The notes below the pieces were generated by a model, which was not told the DNA's origin, made no database searches, and worked only from the letters and a program-made list of their open reading frames with translations. From Gammaproteobacteria bacterium (GTDB taxonomy: Bacteria; Pseudomonadota; Gammaproteobacteria; Pseudomonadales; Porticoccaceae): DNA of 64,000 nt. This document shows positions 60,436-64,000 of the stretch, one piece after another. The DNA is taken from positions 124,001 through 188,000 of the forward strand of contig JAGPUW010000014.1 of the NCBI GenBank assembly GCA_018069465.1, written 5' to 3'. Made by a program: the position numbers and the translations under genes. How positions within the stretch are numbered: the stretch's first letter is position 1; each line of letters opens with the position of its first letter.

Positions 60436-60462
60436 AAAAAAAGAACCCGGGAGGGCTTCCTT
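60436..60462 (-). terminator. Imperfect intrinsic terminator
   Basis: On minus, GAA(G)CCC and GGGTTC pair with one bulge around a TCCC loop and are followed by seven Ts. It lies downstream of the tiny ORF at 60635-60784 and resembles the sRNA terminators at 35154 and 35479. Confidence 0.5.
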
Positions 60463-60634
60463 TTCTGCAGCATGCTGATGCGTGCCGGGAAGTGCATCGC
60501 TTGGTCTAACCAGCGATGTACTGAGGTGGTCTAGTAAATCTGCACAACCCAGTTAAGGGATAATACCCATCACTGGAGATCAAAATCTCAGTGAACAACG
60601 GCCAGATGTGTGTTCTCGTAAAACCCAGTTTCAC

Positions 60635-60784
60635 TCACATAAATAGAGTGGTGGTCGTCAATCCTGCCGCTGTCAGCCAGTAGAACCCGTGAGGAGGATG
60701 GCCTTTAACGAAATAGATCGCACTTTCGATAATGCTTAAGCCAATCATTACAATTGGGAATAGCTTTTCAATACTAAATGTTAT
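60635..60784 (-). CDS. Tiny hydrophobic ORF, possibly with a non-standard or lost start
   Basis: The frame encodes 49 residues: ITFSIEKLFPIVMIGLSIIE, a second hydrophobic stretch around FYWLTAAGLTTTTLFM, with KGHPPHG between, so two short membrane helices. AAAGGTGA lies 6 bases before an ATA codon at 60784. That is exactly where an ATG would be expected, so the start may be a rare ATA or an ATG lost by one substitution. The first true ATG is at 60748. A terminator follows at 60436. No family name is known to me. Confidence 0.35.
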   Translation of the reverse strand: MTFSIEKLFPIVMIGLSIIESAIYFVKGHPPHGFYWLTAAGLTTTTLFM

Positions 60785-61115
60785 TTAGACTCACCTTTAA
60801 ACGTTGTCAAAAACACTGACAGGGAAGAGACACTTACCCTTACGGGGGTTGGGTTCTTCGAGTGCTGCAAAACAGCACCGGTTAATTAATTATCATCCTC
60901 CTCAATTGATTTCTCAATTGGACGACAAGGATAAATAGCCAAGGTGTGGTCGCCGTACGGTTTGGTGGTCGAATAGCGCGATTGTCGAATAGAGAGGGGG
61001 TTGCTACACTCGCCCCCGGTTTATTATCGTCACACTGGGCTCTCTTCAAGGGAGCGTTGTTTTACCAGCTGAGACTTCATTGATTACAACTACTTGAATA
61101 ACAGGAGAAACACGG

Positions 61116-61382
61116 ATGCAAGCTTTTCTTACCCTCGGCAAATACCTTACTTTAGGCTTTTGGGTGCTGCCCTTGTTGGCATTATTTGGTGCACTGGGCG
61201 AGCAATGGAGCCAATACATGCTATGGGCCGGTGTCTTTGTGTTTTTCGCTCACCTTGGTGAACTGCTGCTGGTACAGGGCAAATTGCGCAGCCACGGCAA
61301 GGCGGGGATTATGGACGCGATTATGGTAATTTTGGTGGGCTTTTTTTACTGGCTACCTATTTTCAAGCAAGAAAAAATGTAG
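61116..61382 (+). CDS. Small membrane protein, DUF1145-like
   Basis: The 88-aa protein has two or three hydrophobic helices (about residues 7-25, 33-53 and 66-82). The opening LTLGKYLTLGFWVLPLLALFG and AGVFVFFAHLGELLLVQGKL recall YhhL/DUF1145 proteins, whose role is unknown. CAGGAGAAACACGG precedes the ATG, a good ribosome-binding site. It is alone between the accessory stretch and the dioxygenase. Confidence 0.65.
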   Translation: MQAFLTLGKYLTLGFWVLPLLALFGALGEQWSQYMLWAGVFVFFAHLGELLLVQGKLRSHGKAGIMDAIMVILVGFFYWLPIFKQEKM

Positions 61383-61528
61383 TTGTTGTGTGCCGGGGCT
61401 GCCACTTAACCCCGGCACACAGTTTCCACCTTTAGTCGATAATAGAAAGTAGTAGATAATAGAAAGGCTCGACGTTAGCAGGACAAAATACTGCAGGATG
61501 CTTAATAACGATAACAAGGCACCTGACG

Positions 61529-62383
61529 ATGAAGGACAATTTGATTACTAGCGCTTGCGCAATTGAAGAAATCAAAACTCAGGGCTACACTGTCATTGAG
61601 GATTTTTTATCGCCTACGCAGTTGCAGGCGGTAAAAGCACTGCTGCCGCGCATTAATGGTCAATACCTGGGGCGCAATAACTTTGAGGGGGGTAAAACCG
61701 AACGTATTTATGCCCTGTTGGCCTATGACAAAATAATTCAGGATGTTGTCGAAGACCCGCGCATTATGGCTTTGTGTGACCAGTTCCTTGAGCCCAATTA
61801 TTTGCTCACCACCAGCCAGTCGATTTGTATTCACCCGGGGGAAACACCTCAGCCCTGGCATTGCGATGACGTGTTTTACAGCATTCCTCGGCCCCGGCCG
61901 ATGGTTGGTTTGTCGACGGTGGTGGCGATCGACGATTTTAGCGAAGAGAATGGCGGCACCGAAATTATCCCCGGCAGCCATTTGTGGAGCGATGACGAGG
62001 TGGGTGGGGATTATCGCAGCGGTGAAGGTGAGCGCGACTCCGCTTTTGCCGAACGCATGCAGGGCCAATCCGTCGCCCTGGAAATGCCCGCTGGGGCCTG
62101 TGTGGTTTTTGCCAGTAATACCTTACATCGCGGTGGTACGAATACCAGCGCCAAGCCTAGACAGGCGCTCTCCAATCAATATTGTCAGCCCTGGGCGAGA
62201 ACCATAGAAAATTTCTATTTGTCGGTGCCTACCGCACTGGTTAACGAAATGAGCCCGAAATTGAAGTCGCTGCTGGGTTATTCCGTACACCTGCCGTTTA
62301 TGGGGCAGGTTTCGGGCTCCCATCCGCTAAAAGCACTGGCTGCTGATTATTTGCCGCCCGTTTCGCGGCGGGATAAAAAATAA
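61529..62383 (+). CDS. Phytanoyl-CoA dioxygenase (PhyH) family protein
   Basis: A 284-aa Fe(II)/2-oxoglutarate-dependent oxygenase of the PhyH fold. It shows GYTVIEDFLSPTQLQAVKALLP at the N-terminus and the metal facial triad from PWHCDD (HxD) and TLHRGGTNTS (distal His), with Arg-containing KPRQALSNQY for the 2-oxoglutarate. ENGGTEIIPGSHLW is the conserved family turn. It likely hydroxylates a lipid or acyl-CoA; substrate is unknown. The barrel gene follows 61 bp later. Confidence 0.88.
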   Translation: MKDNLITSACAIEEIKTQGYTVIEDFLSPTQLQAVKALLPRINGQYLGRNNFEGGKTERIYALLAYDKIIQDVVEDPRIMALCDQFLEPNYLLTTSQSICIHPGETPQPWHCDDVFYSIPRPRPMVGLSTVVAIDDFSEENGGTEIIPGSHLWSDDEVGGDYRSGEGERDSAFAERMQGQSVALEMPAGACVVFASNTLHRGGTNTSAKPRQALSNQYCQPWARTIENFYLSVPTALVNEMSPKLKSLLGYSVHLPFMGQVSGSHPLKALAADYLPPVSRRDKK

Positions 62384-62444
62384 AAATTAAGCGCCTGTTT
62401 TCGGCCTGGCCGGGTCGGGAAAGGATTGAACGCTGAAAAATTTA

Positions 62445-63761
62445 ATGAAAGTAGGGCCAGTCGCGCGCAAGCTTTTATCGCTGTGCCTCACTGTATATTT
62501 CATCGCTGTGCATTCGCCGCTCTATGCTGATATTTATAATGGCGAGAGGCTGAATATTGACGGCGATGCACGTCTCAAGCTAATTGCTATCGATGAGCTG
62601 CCCCTGGATACCGGTACCAAACTACCGGAGTTAAATTATTCCGAGACTATATTGGGTATATGGGCGACCTGGCAGCAGTCCGATAATATTCGTTACAAAG
62701 CCTGGCTGAAAACTGAGTTTCGCAATTACACGACTAATGAACAGGCTAACCGCTATCGTTTTGTCGACGAGTTTATTTTCCATGAGCTGTCGGTGGAATA
62801 CAGCAATCTGTTTGATGGCTTTGTCGATGTCAAAGTCGGTCGTTTTCCCCTCTATTATGGCCATGGCTTGCTGATTCTGGAGAGCAGTCCTCTCGATGCC
62901 GAGCGCAGTTATGGCTTTAATGGCATTAAAACCCGCTTCAAATTCGAGCAGTTTAATCTCGATTTGATGGGCCTTTATGGGTCAAAAGAAGACCCGCTGA
63001 TTATCAACAATAAGCATAAAAAAATTCCCTTGGTGGAAAGTGACGAAGAGGGTTTTGTCGCCTATCTGACTAATAAAAGTCAGGCCAATAAAAACCAGGC
63101 CAATAAAGATCAGCCCTGGCTGCCGAAAGATCTGTACTACATGTACAAGCACGAACAGCCGCGCTTTGGCCGTGGCGATATTTATTTTCACACCCTGGGT
63201 TTTATTGTCGAGGAGTCAGTGGGTGATGGCTTTACAGCCTATTGGGAGCTGGCGGGGCAGCGGGGTCATCGCAGCGGGGGTGGCGACACCAAAGGCTGGT
63301 TGAGCGACAGCATGTTGACTTATGCCTGGTCGGATCTGAGCTGGAAGCCAGAGCTTTTTGTCGGCAATTACTATCTCACTGGCGATGACCCCTCAACGGA
63401 AACGGAAGAGGGCTGGCACGGTTTGTGGGCGCGCTGGCCTCAGTCCTCCTATTTGCTGGTCTGGCAGTTTATTCCCAAAATTGGCGAGTGGAGCAATCTC
63501 AACTGGACGCGGGTTGGCGCTCGCTTTAAGCCCAGTGAGTTAAGTAGTTTTGAAATCAGTTTTGGCCCGGTTAAAGCGCCGGAGAAAGGCCCCGGTGGTG
63601 GTAATGACAGGGGCGATTTGCTGATTCTGCTGTATAAGCAGCAGTTGAGTAAAAAGCTGTCGGTGGCGCTGCGCACTGAGTTTCTTGAATCAGGAGATTA
63701 TCACCCCGAAGAGGGTAATCTTTCCTGGGAGACCCGTGTCGATTTTAAATACAGCTTTTAG
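62445..63761 (+). CDS. Outer-membrane beta-barrel protein, alginate-export-like
   Basis: The 438-aa protein has a signal peptide (LCLTVYFIAVHSPLYA) followed by alternating strands ending in an aromatic C-terminus (WETRVDFKYSF). Segments like KVGRFPLYYGHGLLILESSPLDAERSYGFNGIKTRFKFEQFNLDLMGLYG resemble the AlgE/alginate-export barrel group. The loop NKSQANKNQANKDQ (about residue 215) is a short internal repeat of six-residue units. AAGGA is about 20 bases from the ATG, so the start is uncertain by a few codons. It could export or import a polymer or lipid linked to the PhyH oxygenase upstream. Confidence 0.75.
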   Translation: MKVGPVARKLLSLCLTVYFIAVHSPLYADIYNGERLNIDGDARLKLIAIDELPLDTGTKLPELNYSETILGIWATWQQSDNIRYKAWLKTEFRNYTTNEQANRYRFVDEFIFHELSVEYSNLFDGFVDVKVGRFPLYYGHGLLILESSPLDAERSYGFNGIKTRFKFEQFNLDLMGLYGSKEDPLIINNKHKKIPLVESDEEGFVAYLTNKSQANKNQANKDQPWLPKDLYYMYKHEQPRFGRGDIYFHTLGFIVEESVGDGFTAYWELAGQRGHRSGGGDTKGWLSDSMLTYAWSDLSWKPELFVGNYYLTGDDPSTETEEGWHGLWARWPQSSYLLVWQFIPKIGEWSNLNWTRVGARFKPSELSSFEISFGPVKAPEKGPGGGNDRGDLLILLYKQQLSKKLSVALRTEFLESGDYHPEEGNLSWETRVDFKYSF

Positions 63762-63866
63762 GCTTTCCCCCATTTACAGAGGTGGTGGAAAAAAGAGCTG
63801 ATCGGCGGCGCTGATTAATTGTCTCCCGGCTGCTAAAATGCCGCTTTGAAACTCCAGCACCCCGCC

Positions 63867-64000
63867 ATGCAAACCGCCAAACCTCTGTTCTCCTACACTA
63901 AATACTGGGCCGAATGCTTCGGTACTGCGCCTTTTCTACCGACCACGCGGGAGGAAATGGATCAGCTTGGCTGGGATAGCTGCGATGTAATTATTATTAC
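63867..64000 (+). CDS. ygiQ: Radical SAM protein YgiQ, N-terminal fragment
   Basis: The last 134 bases encode the first 44 residues, [20 protein letters not shown] then [18 protein letters not shown], closely matching the start of the YgiQ family, UPF0313 radical SAM proteins of unknown substrate. The Fe-S motif lies beyond the window. Start ATG at 63867. Confidence 0.88.
   Translation, partial: MQTAKPLFSYTKYWAECFGTAPFLPTTREEMDQLGWDSCDVIII

Larger units (their letters stand above)
60170..61115. other. 0.95-kb stretch largely without genes
   Basis: Between the lipase signal peptide and the small membrane protein there is only the tiny ORF at 60635-60784 and its terminator. The DNA is visibly more A/T-rich than the flanks. 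No repeats longer than a few bases, tRNA or integrase are seen. Confidence 0.5.

Noticed and set aside
55633-61115. Genomic island or prophage with integrase and att sites
   Set aside because: Only an insertion sequence and a lipase pair are present; no integrase, tRNA or long direct repeats.

Overview
The window is about 64 kb of chromosome from a marine-type gammaproteobacterium. The block dksA, gluQ, pcnB, folK, panB, together with fklB, htpX, slyX, cysE, dgkA, sfsA and ygiQ, is typical of Pseudomonas-like and Cellvibrionales-like genomes. The density of acyl-CoA dehydrogenases, an APH-type kinase, a Baeyer-Villiger monooxygenase and an AttH-like protein recalls lipid- and terpenoid-degrading Spongiibacteraceae. 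That placement is inference. I saw no rRNA, tRNA, CRISPR array or prophage; one IS3-family insertion sequence is present.

Layout: 0-13.4 kb (mostly minus) is an acyl-CoA catabolism region: biotin-dependent carboxylase, MAPEG protein, SDR, then fklB, a small Tyr-rich secreted protein and a TraT-like lipoprotein on plus, then a DUF5610 protein, a paired acyl-CoA dehydrogenase set, an APH kinase, a DUF7064/7065 protein and an MsbA-like exporter. 13.5-21.5 kb holds DUF924, a four-gene YhiI/RbbA/YhhJ-type ABC-2 efflux operon, a SCO1 protein and a VOC protein. 21.6-23.5 kb is a Baeyer-Villiger monooxygenase.

23.6-31.6 kb looks like one regulatory unit. A divergent ArsR-family regulator carries the two cysteines of the sulfide-sensing BigR/SqrR/YgaV group. 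It faces an operon of MMPL/RND transporter, LolA-like protein, outer-membrane barrel and rhodanese. Further on comes a second operon of persulfide-dioxygenase-like hydrolase plus two YeeE/YedE proteins. The two operon promoters share a nearly identical 18-base element, so the RND export system is probably part of a persulfide regulon. This is the strongest candidate for an undescribed system.

31.6-37.2 kb is the conserved dksA-gluQ-pcnB-folK-dNK-panB block. Between gluQ and pcnB, where Pseudomonas carries crcZ, lie two tandem copies of an sRNA-like element with CA-rich stretches and identical terminator stems. 37.2-51 kb carries housekeeping and envelope genes (aminotransferase, sfsA, htpX, CDF transporter, slyX, HEAT-receiver protein, MscS, Na/Pi symporter, cysE, dgkA). 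51-55.4 kb has a fused indolepyruvate oxidoreductase and an orphan FetB-type permease. 55.6-61 kb is accessory: an IS3 element with a 4-bp target duplication, a translationally coupled secreted lipase pair whose lipase gene is broken by a single frameshift, and a 0.95-kb stretch with one tiny membrane-protein ORF. 61-64 kb has a small membrane protein, a phytanoyl-CoA dioxygenase, an outer-membrane barrel and the start of ygiQ.
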